DNA of 64,000 bases, from contig OY855913.1 in the NCBI GenBank assembly GCA_963693305.1, forward strand, positions 18,912,788-18,976,787. Direction: 5' to 3'. The position numbers and the translations under genes were made by a program. The notes under the pieces are model-generated. The model saw nothing but the letters and a program-made list of their open reading frames with translations. It did not search any database and had not been told where the DNA came from. Below are positions 1 through 12,346 of this stretch, piece by piece (the stretch's first letter is position 1; every line of letters begins with the position of its first letter). The stretch comes from Meandrina meandrites (lineage: Eukaryota > Cnidaria > Anthozoa > Scleractinia > Meandrinidae).

Positions 1-654
1 GCACAACGTGAGATTCTGTTATGTGAAACACATCATTGATTATCCGCAACAAAGCCTAGCGTACAATCGACTTGGTAAGTTACAGCTGTACACGTATATG
101 CGACCCAAGAAAAAAATCGACATCAGTAGTAGCCAGATAAAAGCAATTTCTACAAACGGTACCAAGAGGAATGCTCGAAGTGTAGCGCTCTCCAGTTAAG
201 CCGAATTCCACTGTAATGTGTATCGTTACCAGGGTTGCGCATCTTCCTGGCATACTCAATATATTGCGCGCAAGTGTAGACAATTGCGAATGCAAGTTTC
301 TCGTCCAATGAATGTGAGACTCAGCATTTTCTTCTTTCGATCTTAATTCTGGCGGGAAATACAAGGTTGCGCAAACCGCGCGTACATGACATTTACCCAC
401 TGGATGTCATGAAAGAAAGACACAACCAACACATTGGTAAGTTTTATTTCAAAATTTACGAGTTATACACTTTTTTGCTTTTCTTTGAAAAATGTATTTG
501 TTTAATACGTATCAACCTCAACTCGCTAACTTATTTTGCTTCTTTATTGCAAAACGGAACCGGCGGGTGACACGCGTTGACATATAAGTACTAATCACGC
601 AGCACTGACAGAAAGCTTGAAATGGCTAGTCTCGCACAACTCGAAGTAACAACT
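1..654. other. no gene recognised
   Basis: Only short open frames occur on both strands, and none resembles a known protein. The stretch leads into the 68-bp tandem array. Confidence 0.5.
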
Positions 655-1500
655 AGGGCGGGTCTTAACTCTTTAATGCAAATCTTTGCTATTAACTTTG
701 TGAACTTTGCGGTGAAAGACTCCTGACATGACGATGGGTCTTTGCTGCGAATTTTTGCATTAACTTTGTGAGCTTTGCGGTGAACGACTCTTGACATGAC
801 GACGGGTCTTTGCTGCGAATTTTTGCATTAACTTTGTGAGCTTTGCGGCGAACGACTCCTGACATAACGACGGGTCTTTGCTGCGAACTTTTGCATTAAC
901 TTTGTGAACTTTGCGGTGAACGACTCCTGACATAACGACGGGTCTTTGCTGCGAATTTTTGCATTAACTTTGTGAACTTTGCGGTGAACGACTCTTGACA
1001 TGACGACGGGTCTTTGCTGCGAACTTTTGCATTAACTTTGTGAACTTTGCGGTGAACTACTCTTGACATGACGACGGGTCTTTGCTGCGAACTTTTGCAT
1101 TAACTTTGTGAACTTTGCGGCGAACGACTCTTGACATGACGACGGGTCTTTGCTGCGAACTTTTGCATTAACTTTGTGAACTTTGCGGTGAACGACTCTT
1201 GACATGACGACGGGTCTTTGCTGCGAATTTTTGCATTAACTTTGTGAACTTTGCGGTGAACGACTCCTGACATGACGACGGGTCTTTGCTGCGAATTTTT
1301 GCATTAACTTTGTGAACTTTGCGGTGAACGACTCTTGACATAACGACGGGTCTTTGCTGCGAATTTTTGCATTAACTTTGTGAACTTTGCGGCGAACGAC
1401 TCCTGACATAACGACGGGTCTTTGCTGCGAATTTTTGCATTAACTTCGTGAACTTTGCGGTGAACGACCCCTGACATGACGAATTGACTTTGCTGTGAAA
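655..1500. repeat. 68-bp tandem repeat array
   Basis: About 12 head-to-tail copies of a 68-bp unit containing GACGGGTCTTTGCTGCGAA, then TTGCATTAACTTTGTGAACT and GCGGTGAACGACTC. The phrase GGGTCTTTGCTGCG recurs about every 68 bases from ~733 to ~1420. Interior copies differ at only a few positions (mostly C/T or A/G), while both end copies are strongly diverged, as expected for a minisatellite homogenised by unequal exchange. There are no unique spacers, and no long open frame crosses the array. Confidence 0.95.
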
Positions 1501-4014
1501 CGTTGCAATTAAACTTTAAAACTTTTCGCAGTTACCGGCTAAAATACCCTTTTATTAATGCTTACACATTGTATAGAAGAAATTGTTATTTACAAACATT
1601 CCCTCAGTGAAGCCTGCATTTGATTTTCTAGAAGAATCATTCTTTTGTATCCTATCTCACTTCCTCTCTTCACATTATCTTAGATGTGAGATGGAACCTT
1701 GACCAAAGTGGATTATGCTGGCACCAATGGAAAAGGATTCATTATGTGAAAGTATTTTTTTCCCTAAGAGAAGCAATCGACAAGTGGAAATTAAAGAGAT
1801 CATTTTCCCCCTAAGATGAAAGCTTTGCTAAGAAGTTACGAATTGCAAGTGGGCTTAACAAAACAAAGGTGTAGATTCTGATCTTTCTGTAACTGAAAAT
1901 AACAAAATATTAAATGCTTATTTATGTCCAAAAATAGTCATCAGACATATAGGCTTTTGAAGAGTTGCCAAAAAAGAGTGCGTTTGTGTTTTATCCAGAT
2001 CAATACGCTGGTTAAAATGTTTTCACCCGCTAATGCCTTGCTGGCTGGTAATCAAAAGTTACAGTCAATTCTGGCTGGCTATTTGACTAATTTTTGATTT
2101 ACTGGCTCGGTATTCATTTTTTTAATGAAATCTGGCTGGGAGTTTTATAAAATGAAGTCCATCTTGCTGGCAGTGCAGAGCGGATATTTTTTTCCCAGGA
2201 AAGTTAATTATTAACTGTAATTAACACTGAAACACATAATCAGTGACAGTGAAGTCACATGTTAAATTTCCAGTGAAAGTGTCGTTGGGTACTCCTGGTT
2301 CTTGACAGGTCAATTTCTCTGATGCCTCCTCGGTCGACCTATCCAGGAGGTCATTGTCAGTCTTAGAATCATATACAGTCCTGTAACTGATATAGTTTTT
2401 ATTACTAGACAGAAACAAAGCTCATTCCTGATAGAGCATTTCAAAACTAGTACTTTTATCTTTATAAGTTTGAAAAAGAAAACACTTAACACATAGCATT
2501 TTAGACATTGCTTGTGAGAAAGTTTTTTGTTTAGGTTAAATCTTGACAGTTGTCAATGAAAAAGCCACGATTAACTATTAACATTTGCATAATAATATTG
2601 TAAAACCTAGGAGCAAGACAGGTTCAGCTGACACAAGCTGTAAAACACCTGAAGTTCATTCATTGTTCCCTTCAATTCAACTATCATGTAAAACAAAGCA
2701 AATAAACAGTTTTTAAACGGAGAAAACTACATATTCTTCTCTTTTAGGTTCTATTTGTTTACCTTAAAAGCCGGTGAACAAGCTAATGTGATGTACTGTT
2801 AGTCTCCCTTTGTTAAAAATGATATCGATCGTTAATTATTGATAACGTAGTTTTCCAAAGTCAAATTAAACAGTTTCCTTGTCTAATCCTTAGACCTTCA
2901 GAAAAAGGGAAGTTTTTTCACAGCATTACCTCTCATTTTGAGAGCGAAGTGTTTGATTCCAAGAAGCTTATAACATATAACAGGTAAATCGGGCTTAAAT
3001 TACTCTTTTTCAGCACTTTTTCATCACAAGTGCAAGGTGGATAATTAAATAATTTATATATAATGAGTCTTAGCTAGTTCTTCGATTTAAAGTCCCAGTT
3101 CGCGTATATGGGAAACAAAAACTCTGGCACGAACTATTAATGGGGGAAAAGTAAAACTCGAAGAAATCGTGGCCACGGAAAAAAAAAGATCTTGCTTATA
3201 CTTTTGTCAGGTTGAAGGCATGTAACTGAGAAATGTGAAGTTAGTTATTAAATTGAACCTCGGAAGTCCGGGAAAACGTTCATCATACCGCCAGATTTCA
3301 CTTCGCGAGAACCTGAACGGTATCACTTTTAGCTAGCTTCATGCTACAAAGAATCCTTCTCAATTCCTTTCCCGTGAATCTTTTCCAATATTATTTGAAT
3401 ATATAGATCCTTCCTTACTGAATATATGGTTATTAGTTTTATCTCAGGTTATTTCTGAGCGAACTGAGTCTCGATTAAGTAGACACACTCTAAAAAGCTG
3501 ACCAGTAGTGCGGTTTCTTTTTAGACATTGATTTATGTGTGGGATCTAGTAGCAGATTTCAGCTAGTTTTCACACGAACGCCGATCACAGCTCGACGGGC
3601 TTCAATGTCATTCGGAATATAAGTCTCTGACACAAGGGGGACTTATACGTAATATAAAACATTCTCTACAATGAAGATCACAACAGGAATTATATCCTTC
3701 GTTAAGAACTAAGTCTGAATAATAGCTTATTGGCTTATTTTCCGAGGTGGAGTGGGGGAGGTTATTATCAAAAGCTTTTTTTTTTGCGTGGGCTTACTTT
3801 TGAACGGGTCGTATATTAGAGTTTTCACTGCTCAATAGAATCACTTTTAGGTTTTCTTGGCATGATTTCGAAGGCAAAAAAACAATATATTAAATATTGG
3901 TAATAGAAAATTCAACAACAATGGCTTAAGTTTGTAGAATAGCACTCGACAGCTGACTGACGGCAACCCATTTGAAAGCGAAGTTGGTTAATAAAAATTA
4001 TTACATGTTATTCA
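1501..4014. other. non-coding stretch with a degenerate CTGGCTGG repeat
   Basis: AT-rich DNA with no convincing gene apart from the weak exon candidate at 2221-2380. Between about 2036 and 2175 the word CTGGCTGG or a close variant recurs every 30-40 bases, looking like a decayed short tandem repeat. Confidence 0.4.
2221..2380 (-). CDS. possible terminal coding exon (sushi-like fragment)
   Basis: On the minus strand a TTACAG acceptor-like site precedes an open frame that ends in TAA at 2221. Its C-terminal part reads LTCQEPGVPNDTFTG and ends TDYVFQC. The spacing of C-x-EPGVPN and the final VFxC loosely recalls a sushi/CCP module, and the stretch is richer in GC than its surroundings. No upstream exon was found, and the module is too short to be a complete CCP domain. 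This may be a terminal exon, an exon relic or chance. The resemblance is seen by eye only. Confidence 0.2.
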
Positions 4015-4508
4015 AACGGCTTAGAAAGTAAACATTTATGAAAAAATGGGTAAATATTGTTGTTGGCATGAAAATTTCTTCTCCATGCCCTGCTCGTCAA
4101 AAAACGGAGTTATCTGGAAGCTTTTTGTGTAGATGGTCGTTTTGCGTGCTCTGGGCATGTAGTTTAATGGAAAATATTCAATACAAGAAAAAGTCATCGT
4201 TAGGGCATGTAAAATTTAGCGTCATGCCCTGGGGCTTTAATTTTCGCGTTTGGGATTCAGCGCGTCGTTTTTCATGCCGGGCATGAAATCTGCCATTTCT
4301 CATGCCGGGCATGAAATTTGCTATTTTTCATGCCGGGCATGAAAACGGCTCATTTCCGGTTCATGCCCAGCATGAACCGGAAATGAAATCTGCCATTTTT
4401 CATGCTGGGCATGAAAACTGCTTATTTCCGGTTCATGCTGGGCATGAACCGGAAATTAGCCGTTTTCATGCCCGGCATGAAATCTGCGACTCTGGCGGTG
4501 GCATGTAA
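4015..4508 (+). repeat. CATGCC-palindrome repeat, copy 1
   Basis: Starts with CGGCTTAGAAAGTAAAC and ends in a cluster of nested palindromes (4270-4480). The core TTTCATGCCGGGCATGAAA alternates with ACGGCTCATTTCCGGTTCATG and its mirror, so the block is a compound palindrome with GGCATG/CATGCC about every 20-30 bases. A second, diverged copy lies inverted at 11644-12346. The ORFs crossing it only translate the palindromes. The family was not recognised. Confidence 0.8.
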
Positions 4509-7500
4509 TTTGGCATTGGCTTTCCCATTGCGATCTTAATTTCCACGATATATATTGACGTTTTTTTAGCATTATATTTTAAAGAATTCTAGCTTCTACA
4601 CAGTGTTCATTCGAAAAAGGCTTTATGCTGGAAAAGACGACTTGTGAGATAGAAGGAGACATTCAGTCAAAAACAAAGTCCGCATTGACTGGCATTCCTA
4701 ACACTGTGTTAACCTGCTAAGCGTGCTTGATACATTTCCTCCCCCTAGCCCAATTTAAAGGTAATCAAATTGATATGAGTTGTGGGACCGCGTAGTTTGG
4801 TATCTTATAACTGAACTCCACCCGAAAACTCAACAAGTCACAGTGAATGAACAACGCTTTAAAAGAAATTTCGTAGGCTTTTATTTGTAAACGTCTTTCG
4901 AACCCTGATTCAAACTCACACTTGCAGCTTACTTATAGTTTCACTTGAGCACCCACGTTGCATGTAATCTTGTGTGGTCAACCACTCACACATCGGAAAC
5001 TTAAGCATTCACGTTTTGTCGTATTAGCTCATTCACTCTCACTCAGGAACACAGTACACATGGTTTACATTATTTGATCAGTGTCAACCTCAGCTCCGAT
5101 AACACTGATATTCTTGCAAACAATGCCCTTGCAACTTCCCCTGTGAATAGAAAGAACAAAAAAATTAAAAATAGTTTGGTCTTGAGCCACTGATAACTTG
5201 GAAAGAGAAGGAGGACATGGGGTCTATAAATCTTCACGCTTCCCGTACTCTTCATTCCGATTCTTGTTCCCTCGTTTTTAAGCGCAGTGTTTTATTTTCT
5301 CCTGTTCGTCCCCCTCCCCTCCCCCGCCGACATAAACATCAAGTTCAACATTTTGTGCAGAAAAACCTCTAACGCTATCCATTTCTAAAACATTTCTTTA
5401 GTTGTTTTTGACAAAGATTCATAGGCAAGTCTCCAATAACAGAACGCTTAAAAGACGAGAACTGTCCCATTACATAAGTTACTATTCACGCGTACACAAT
5501 CCTATTAGTGCTTGTAGGATAATTGCGTGTCATTAATCAACCCATTTTAGTCATTTTAATGCGGAGAGAAAAACTGTGGTAATGCATCGCTTTGCAAGAC
5601 TTCAAGATCTTAGCACAGGATGTCTATCAAGTGTGGATGACAGAAAAGAAGGACAACAGAGGCTAAACACATTGTGCAACTCAGAGTTAATGAAATGGTC
5701 TAAACACTGGATCAACCCACCATTCCACAAAAGAGTAGTGGTCTTTATATACCCCTATTCCTCAATATTGCGTTGCATCCTCTACTGCATTGTTTACTGT
5801 GCGGAATTTCACGCGCAATTACCGCGAGCACGTATAAAAAAGTGGCCGATTTATCTACGCGGCTTGGCTTGAGAGATAAATCGTTGTTTTCTGGTAAACG
5901 AATGCGGCGACCGATCACTTTTTTTCTCTTTTTTTTTGTTTGGAGTCTACAGCGATCAAATTCTTTCTATAAAATGAATAAAAATCAATTTCTATGGCAG
6001 AAAAATAAATTATCACCTGAACGTTCACTTTGCCAGTTCTAATAAAAAGGCCTTGAGCCGGAATACTGCATGCTTGGAACATATTTAGTCACTGTCGATT
6101 AAAAGTGCGTGCGCATGAAACATACATTAAATCCTTCGTTGACGTTAATGCAATACATTTTTTTGTTGCATTGCACGCTTTGCTTGGCCTGTTGTAAAGT
6201 TGTTGTTGTTGTTGTTGTTGTTTTGCTCTAACAAAGTGTAAAGTGAATGATTCAATCAAAAATGTTTCTGGATGATGGTAGATTTAAGGAATTATGTGGC
6301 ATATACAAGGTCTTCCTGCTCTTAAACGAATACAATAGCCCCTTCTTATTTAAGAATTTAAAATCCTAAGTTTATAACGTCTTATTGAAAATCCACGCCG
6401 CAGTTCTATATCAATGGAATTGCCTAATTTAAAAGATAGTGTTATGCATTTTTGCCCACAGACAATGCTGAAATCGTAAGCCATGTTGCACTCCAATGTT
6501 GCACTGCGATGTGTATTGGGTTTACCCGCCGTAAAACGCAAAAAATAAGAAGAGTACTGAAAAGATAGAGTTTTAATTTTCACCTTGTGAAGTTTGATAG
6601 TCAACAAAAATCCTGTAAATTTACTAAACTTTTTAAGAGTTCACTAAAAAAGTTCCAAGTGATTGAAAACGCCAAATGCATTTAAATGCGAACTTGCTGG
6701 CGCCGCACCATTGTGAACGTAATTTTTGTTCGGGCGCGGAGCATTGGAATAGCAAGAAACTCGTCTGTATAAAGAAAGAACTGAAAAGTAATATTTACCC
6801 TCAGTATCTAATCTATATATTCTCTCCTTACTTTCAATTCATCATAAATGAAATCTCCACAATTTTAAACAAAAATCTGACTGAGACCTTTGACCGCGGT
6901 GGAGTATGTGGGCCCTGGGGGACTTGTTCCCAGATCCCAGGACTTCCCCAGAATGCAAAATGGCGGCGGTTGTGGTCGTGCTTCAAAACATCTGAAATAT
7001 GCACGCCAAAATATTTAATTGAATGAAGGCTCACACTTAAATATCACCTTATTAACTCAAATAAGCTTTATGGAATCCAGCGGGAGCAAAACATCATCTA
7101 GGTAAGTGAAATGGTACTTAAACGTACCTTATCTTCTGCCCCCTAGTTTTTCTCCTAAGAATTATGTCTTTAACAGTGGCTCTCGTCCAAAGGCAAATGC
7201 CGTCCGTCTTTGTTCTTTGGTACAACTTGTTTGAAGGGAAATGCTATCCTGCAATATATAGTCAACAAAAGTGAGGAAAATCTCTGTCGTTTCACGTCGG
7301 TGGAAACGAAATTGCATGACACCTTACAAGCTTGTTTTAATTGAGAAGCTGTTAGATTTGTACATGTGCAGGAATGTAAAACCTACTTACCGTCCTCCTA
7401 AACATGTCGTAAGTTTTTCACACGCCAAAACGATACTCCAGGATCGAGACTGATATGAATCACCTTCTGCATCCTTCTGCACGAGAAAAGTTTATCTTGC

Positions 7501-7781
7501 TTACGATGAATCCCTTGCGTAAACAAGCATCCTGACGTAAAGTTTGCGTCAGCCGAAGTTGCCCGATCCCTCGTGCGACGACTCGTGCGACCGGACTCGT
7601 GCGACAAAGGGTTTTTTTTGTTTCTCCGGTGTTGGCCGAAGTTTGCTCGGAACAGGACGAAGTTTTATGGCGTTTTATTTGTAGCGTCATTGGTGTTCGC
7701 GCAATAGTTTTGTCTTATTTTTCTTTTGCTTTCCCCACTGTCCACGATCGTCCACTGTTTATCCAGGTTTTTCTCCAAGGA
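4509..7781. other. no gene recognised; GTT microsatellite
   Basis: No coding pattern was seen. A (GTT)n microsatellite lies at 6199-6222, preceded by TAAAG. A similar TAAAG-GTT tail occurs at about 55135-55163, so it may mark the end of an old retroposon. Confidence 0.4.
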
Positions 7782-7819
7782 ATGGAAGCTCCAGCTGCAG
7801 GGGTTTTACCACAGGAAAT
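7782..7819 (+). CDS. possible first coding exon, gene unknown
   Basis: An ATG in acceptable context (AGGAATGG) opens a frame reading MEAPAAGVLPQE, which runs directly into a consensus donor GTAAGT at 7820. The 250 bases upstream are locally GC- and CpG-rich compared with the surrounding DNA, as around an animal promoter. I could not find a second exon in a compatible frame: the pyrimidine-rich acceptor near 11105 gives an early stop in this phase. The protein was not recognised. Confidence 0.25.
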
Positions 7820-9911
7820 GTAAGTAGTCTTGCACTTTTAGCTTAAAATTTTGTCTTCTAACAATGCCATGAATCGGGTCAAATACTCGCCACAAAGTGG
7901 TAGAAAACAATTGTTACGAAACGTGCCCTGTGGTCACCTTGTAAGCTTATAAATGTATATTTGTGGTGAGACAATTCCTTTGTTGTTTGACCTACTTGAT
8001 TTTTAAGTTCAATTTGACAAGGCGACCGTACAATAAATATTCAGAAAAGAAAGGATGAAACCATTGCCCTTCCCCTTTTAAGAAATTTCACAGATTAAAG
8101 TGAATTTGATTACTAATTGACATGAGATCTGTGTTGTTGAACTCTTCACCATACATTTTTCAACATAACTTAATGAGTAGATTTTAGGAGCTGTGCAAGC
8201 TGGAAAGTACTCTGAGGAATCATGCAATGAGTACAGGCTGGCCCAAAAAGTTAAACTCTGACTGAATTTGTATAACTCAATTTCAGAAGTGCCCGCCCAG
8301 CAGCAATGTTTTGCTTATGAAAGTAATGATAAATTAATGATACCTAAATCTTGGGTGATTGTGATTGTTATATATATTATTATGTAATTTATGCCTTAAA
8401 ATTGGCTTGAAATAGTTTTGTTTGCATACCTATGTTAGAGAAAAATGTCATTTTATGCATTAGAGCTGGTTTTGCTTATTTAGGGCATCATCTTTAGCTA
8501 TCAGTGTGATCCAAGTATTCTCTGTACATTAATTTTGTTATAAATTCCTCTTCTAATAAAATTATCTTGCTTGCTGTGCTTTGTATTGAAAGGAAATCAA
8601 GTGCTTCATACAGACACAAGCAAAAGACAAATGGCTTCCTAGCTAGCAGATAACACAGTCTGCACCACAGAACTGACAAGGACAAAAATTGGCATTTTGG
8701 TTTGCCAGGTACTTTGTGTAAGTGTCAATTTTATTTAACTAAAAATTGTGCCTCAAATGTACTCAAGGACCCAAAAGGGTGCTTCCTGGAGCCAGAGAGA
8801 CCTAAAGGTCCCAAGAGTGGAGAGTGCAGCCCCATTCTTTTACTCTTAGAGCTTAGGTAAATGTAATTTTGCCACAGAGCATGGAGGCCTGAAAACATTT
8901 GCTGCAGAGCCTGAAGCCCTTGAGGCTAAGGTTTTTTATTCAGGATCCCTTTGCACCCTGAACCCTTTTGGAACCCTGTACACTAAGACTTAGATGGTAA
9001 TTTATGTTGCTACTTCATGTTACAGCAAATTAAGTTGGGAAAAAGACATTCTTCATAGACAATTCTGCGTATCTAAAGCATTCTCTTAGTCAGCTGTGTA
9101 CTGTAAAATCTTCATAATACCAGCTCTCCAGCTCTGTCCTGAAAATCAGCCCCCAAAACACAAACAACAAAAACCATTTTATTCATTTATTTATTTCAAC
9201 TTCCAAAGGCTAGTGGTCCATCAGACTGTGGCTTATCCCCAAGGGTGGGGGTTGGGATACTCTGGAGTTGTGCTAAGAGGGAGGTGGGAAGGATTTTCTG
9301 GCGCTTGAAGTTTTCAGTTTGGGGACCTTTTTGGACAACAAAATTTTCAATTATAGTATTTTTTGGGTAGATCAATTTTACTGGGAACTTTTACAGAGTA
9401 TCCAAAGCTTATTGCAGATAGTTTAATAAATCAACGTACACGAGCACTCCATTTGAATGTGCTGTTGCTCTTTGTTTAGCCTTTCCTGCATGAGTACTTT
9501 TACGGCTCGAAAAGTCAACATGGGATTTTTTGGGGTTTTATAATTTTGGTTCAGGGGAATTTTTTTATGTGCCAGCATTCAAGTGCTTATGCACTTGTCT
9601 GGCTGTTCATTTTTTCATCCATTCAGTTTGCTGATTGCATCTGTTATTTACACAATTAACAATTATCAGAGGCTGAGTATGATTTGAAGAATATTATTAT
9701 GCAGATCTATGGCCAGGAGGGTGTTATCTGCCTCAGCCTTTGGCTACCACAGATATAATACAGAAGCCAAATTCAATCATTGTTATATTTTTTATCATGC
9801 ATTCAACACAAAATGCATTTGAATTGCTACTGACGTTGGTTCTCACTTCGGTGTAGAATTTTCGCAAAACAGTGGCCAATTCCTCTGCTGTTGCGCTGGA
9901 TTTTGGAAGAT
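7820..9911. other. no gene recognised
   Basis: AT-rich DNA with no convincing exon or paired inverted repeat seen by eye. It would be intron sequence if the exon at 7782-7819 is real. Confidence 0.4.
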
Positions 9912-9913
9912 TA

Positions 9914-10400
9914 GGGATGGACTATTAGAAAAGTGATAAGGGGGGGGGGGGGGGGGGGGGGAGAGGGATTTTTAGCTTGTTGTGTGGCGTGAAACTCCAA
10001 AATTCAAAATGCTCTATCTTTGAAAGACAGCGTATGATATCAAGCTGGAAACCTTCAACAAAATTTATATTAAGGACCTCTAATAGCCAGTGAAGGATAA
10101 AAACTCAGGGGTTTTTTTAAATTCTGGATTTTTGAATTTTGATGACGTCACATGAAAACCAAGAATACCTGTCAGACCTGTAGGGGGGTCTGGGGCCAAC
10201 CTCCCCCGGGAAAAATGTGAAAATTTAGACATGCTCTAATGCCATTTGGTCCATTTTGGAACAGCTTTCGAGAAGAATTAAATTTTTGGTTTAATATCAA
10301 AATGCAGCCCATCTTGTGCATGAATGTTTTTCTTTATGTTTTTCCTTGCATGAAAGTTTTTTTTTTCCATCCCCCCATCACTTTTCTAATGATCCATCCC
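9914..10400. mobile_element. TIR element (MITE-like), ~490 bp
   Basis: Terminal inverted repeats: left GGGATGGACTATTAGAAAAG, right its near-perfect reverse complement, with one extra or changed base near the middle. Both ends are bordered by TA (9912-9913 and 10401-10402), consistent with a TA target duplication. A run of 22 G (9940-9961) directly follows the left repeat, and the right repeat is preceded by a C-rich counterpart. There is no transposase frame, so it is non-autonomous. The TA duplication suggests Tc1/mariner, but two bases are weak evidence. Confidence 0.75.
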
Positions 10401-10402
10401 TA

Positions 10403-11643
10403 GGTTGTAAAAATCAAGTGACCTCCCTTTGAAGCTTTCTTTGTGTTTTTTGTATCTTCATCACCTAATAGTCTGGAAATTTTTCGCCGTAATTAATGTT
10501 CAAACCTAGTAGCCATTTTCGCACTTTCTAGCTCAGCAGTATCAAAGCCGTTGTTGCTTGATGTCAATCGTCCACCGGGCGTTGAAAGCCAATCAGAAAT
10601 GGAGAAATATTTTGAATGAATGATAAACATAATTATAGAGACTTCACTTTACTATTTAGTTAAACCCTCCTGAGTCAGTCATTCGTGTGGATGGCTTTCT
10701 GCACTCTCAGCCTTCGTCTGTTCGGTCTGTTTGTTAAAACTTTCATGTGCTTATGCATATGCTGGGATGTTCGCTGGGCCGTTCATTTGGATCATTGTTG
10801 ATGTGCAGTATTAAAACCCATAGAGTTGCGTAACTTCTTGGTTTTAATGTTAAAAATGGCATCCCACGGTGTTGTAACTATTCCTGCGCACAAATAAATC
10901 AATCAAGCATTGCTTGATCTTGTGGAATCTTGGCCTACAGCCTCATCAGCTAAGAATCAGGCGATATTTTGAGTGGTTCTGAAGGATAATCGTTAATTAG
11001 TAAACTTAATAGTTAGTTGAGTTAAATGTACTTTAAATAATTATTGTGAAAATTAATCCTTAAGTCATGCTGAAATCCAACTTTACTTTTACTTTTACCT
11101 TTCAGAAGCCCTGTTTCTCAGGGTTGCTGGTGAGGAATGACAGACAAATCCTTGGAAGTGTCAGAAAGAGAGGACAAAGAACATTAAATAAGAACATTTG
11201 TCGCATTGATTTTTTAGCTTTGTTAATAATGTAGAAGCCAATTAAGAGCAGTCCTATGGTGATCTGATTTTCAGAAAGTCAGTGTGTCACATTTTCTCGT
11301 CTATAACGTAACACATCAAGTCAAGGTCCTGCTAGATTTTAAATTTTTAGCAACCTCGATTTTACACTATCTCCTTTCAGTTTTGAGTGCGTTTTCATTC
11401 GTTAATTGTCTTTGCTTATCAGCGTAGGTTTGCTTAAATTAGGCAAAAAAGATGCAACGGTGCGGCTTCATAAAAGCGTACAATGTTAGCCATGTAAAAT
11501 TTTTACCAACTAGGTTTTTTTAATAAAGATCTTCGTAAATTATTCATGTTTCATTCTTTGAAAAAAGGCCGACTACGTTTGCCTTTATAGTTTGTTGCTG
11601 CTAGGCTGTTATAAAAAAGAGCCGGTGTAAGAAACTTTCTCTA
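10403..11643. other. no gene recognised
   Basis: No confident exon. A pyrimidine-rich acceptor at about 11087-11105 is followed by an open frame of about 42 codons starting KPCFSGLLVRNDRQ. It could be an isolated terminal exon but has no recognised homology. Confidence 0.35.
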
Positions 11644-12346
11644 TAAGATATCATGAGGGGCATCGAAACTGAGTGAGCATGCCAGACATGAAAAGCCAGC
11701 CTATTTTCAAGTTCATGCCCGGCGTGAAATTTGCTATTTTTCATGCCGGGCATGAAAACGGCTCATTTCCGGTTCATGCTGGGCATGAAACGGAAATGAA
11801 CTGATTTTACATGCCCGGCATGAAAACGGCTCATTTCCGGTTCATGTTGGGCATGAACCGGAAATGAGCCGTTTTCATGCCGAGCATGGCAGATTCTTTA
11901 GGCGCCTGAAAATCGTACCCAGGCTTTGCTCGGTCGCTTGATAAAGGCCGCCGCGCGAAAAACGTGCAAGGAAGGCATGAGAATTTCACACGCATGCTAT
12001 AAGAGATGTTTTTACCAGTAACCCGGATTAAAAATTATCTGTGAACGTTTTGTTGAACAACGGGCATGAAATAAAACGCTCAATGCCCTGGTAGAAGGAA
12101 TCAGCGGTTGTAAGTACTGTATTTCCAGTGGAATGCCCAGAGGACTTAAAAATTTGCTTCAGTTTTTCAATATTACCGGAAAATTCTTCTCACATGGCAT
12201 GTGACCATGCCCTCGACACCTCAAAAGAGCTTTTTATGACTCGCTGCACGTCTTGAACAAAGGGATGGCATGAAATCTGTTAAAAATCATGCCCATTCGA
12301 TAAATATTGTTAAAAATTGATCAAAAGTTTACTTTCTAAGCCGTTT
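11644..12346 (-). repeat. CATGCC-palindrome repeat, copy 2 (inverted)
   Basis: Reverse-complement relative of the 4015-4508 block. The end matching CGGCTTAGAAAGTAAAC lies at about 12328-12345, and the palindrome cluster lies at 11670-11890. The same building blocks occur (CATGCCGGGCATG cores linked by CGGCTCATTTCCGG and its mirror), but the unique part between core and end is longer and diverged. Further isolated CATGCC words run through 12060-12290. Confidence 0.75.

Noticed and set aside
700..1480. Bacterial-style TTGACA promoter boxes repeated in the array
   Set aside because: They recur only because the repeat unit does; the window is eukaryotic.
655..1500. CRISPR-like array
   Set aside because: The units are contiguous 68-bp tandem copies with no unique spacers, and the genome is animal.
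4270..4480. p53-type response elements in the CATG palindromes
   Set aside because: The half-site would need purines then CATG then pyrimidines; here GGGCATGAAA has purines on both sides.
5576..5872. 98-codon open frame as a gene
   Set aside because: No recognisable domain, overlapping alternative frame, no splice or promoter support.
4015..12346. A single 8.3-kb transposon bounded by the two palindrome blocks
   Set aside because: The blocks are diverged from each other, no transposase lies between them, and no target duplication was found. Two separate copies are simpler, though the idea is kept open as a finding.
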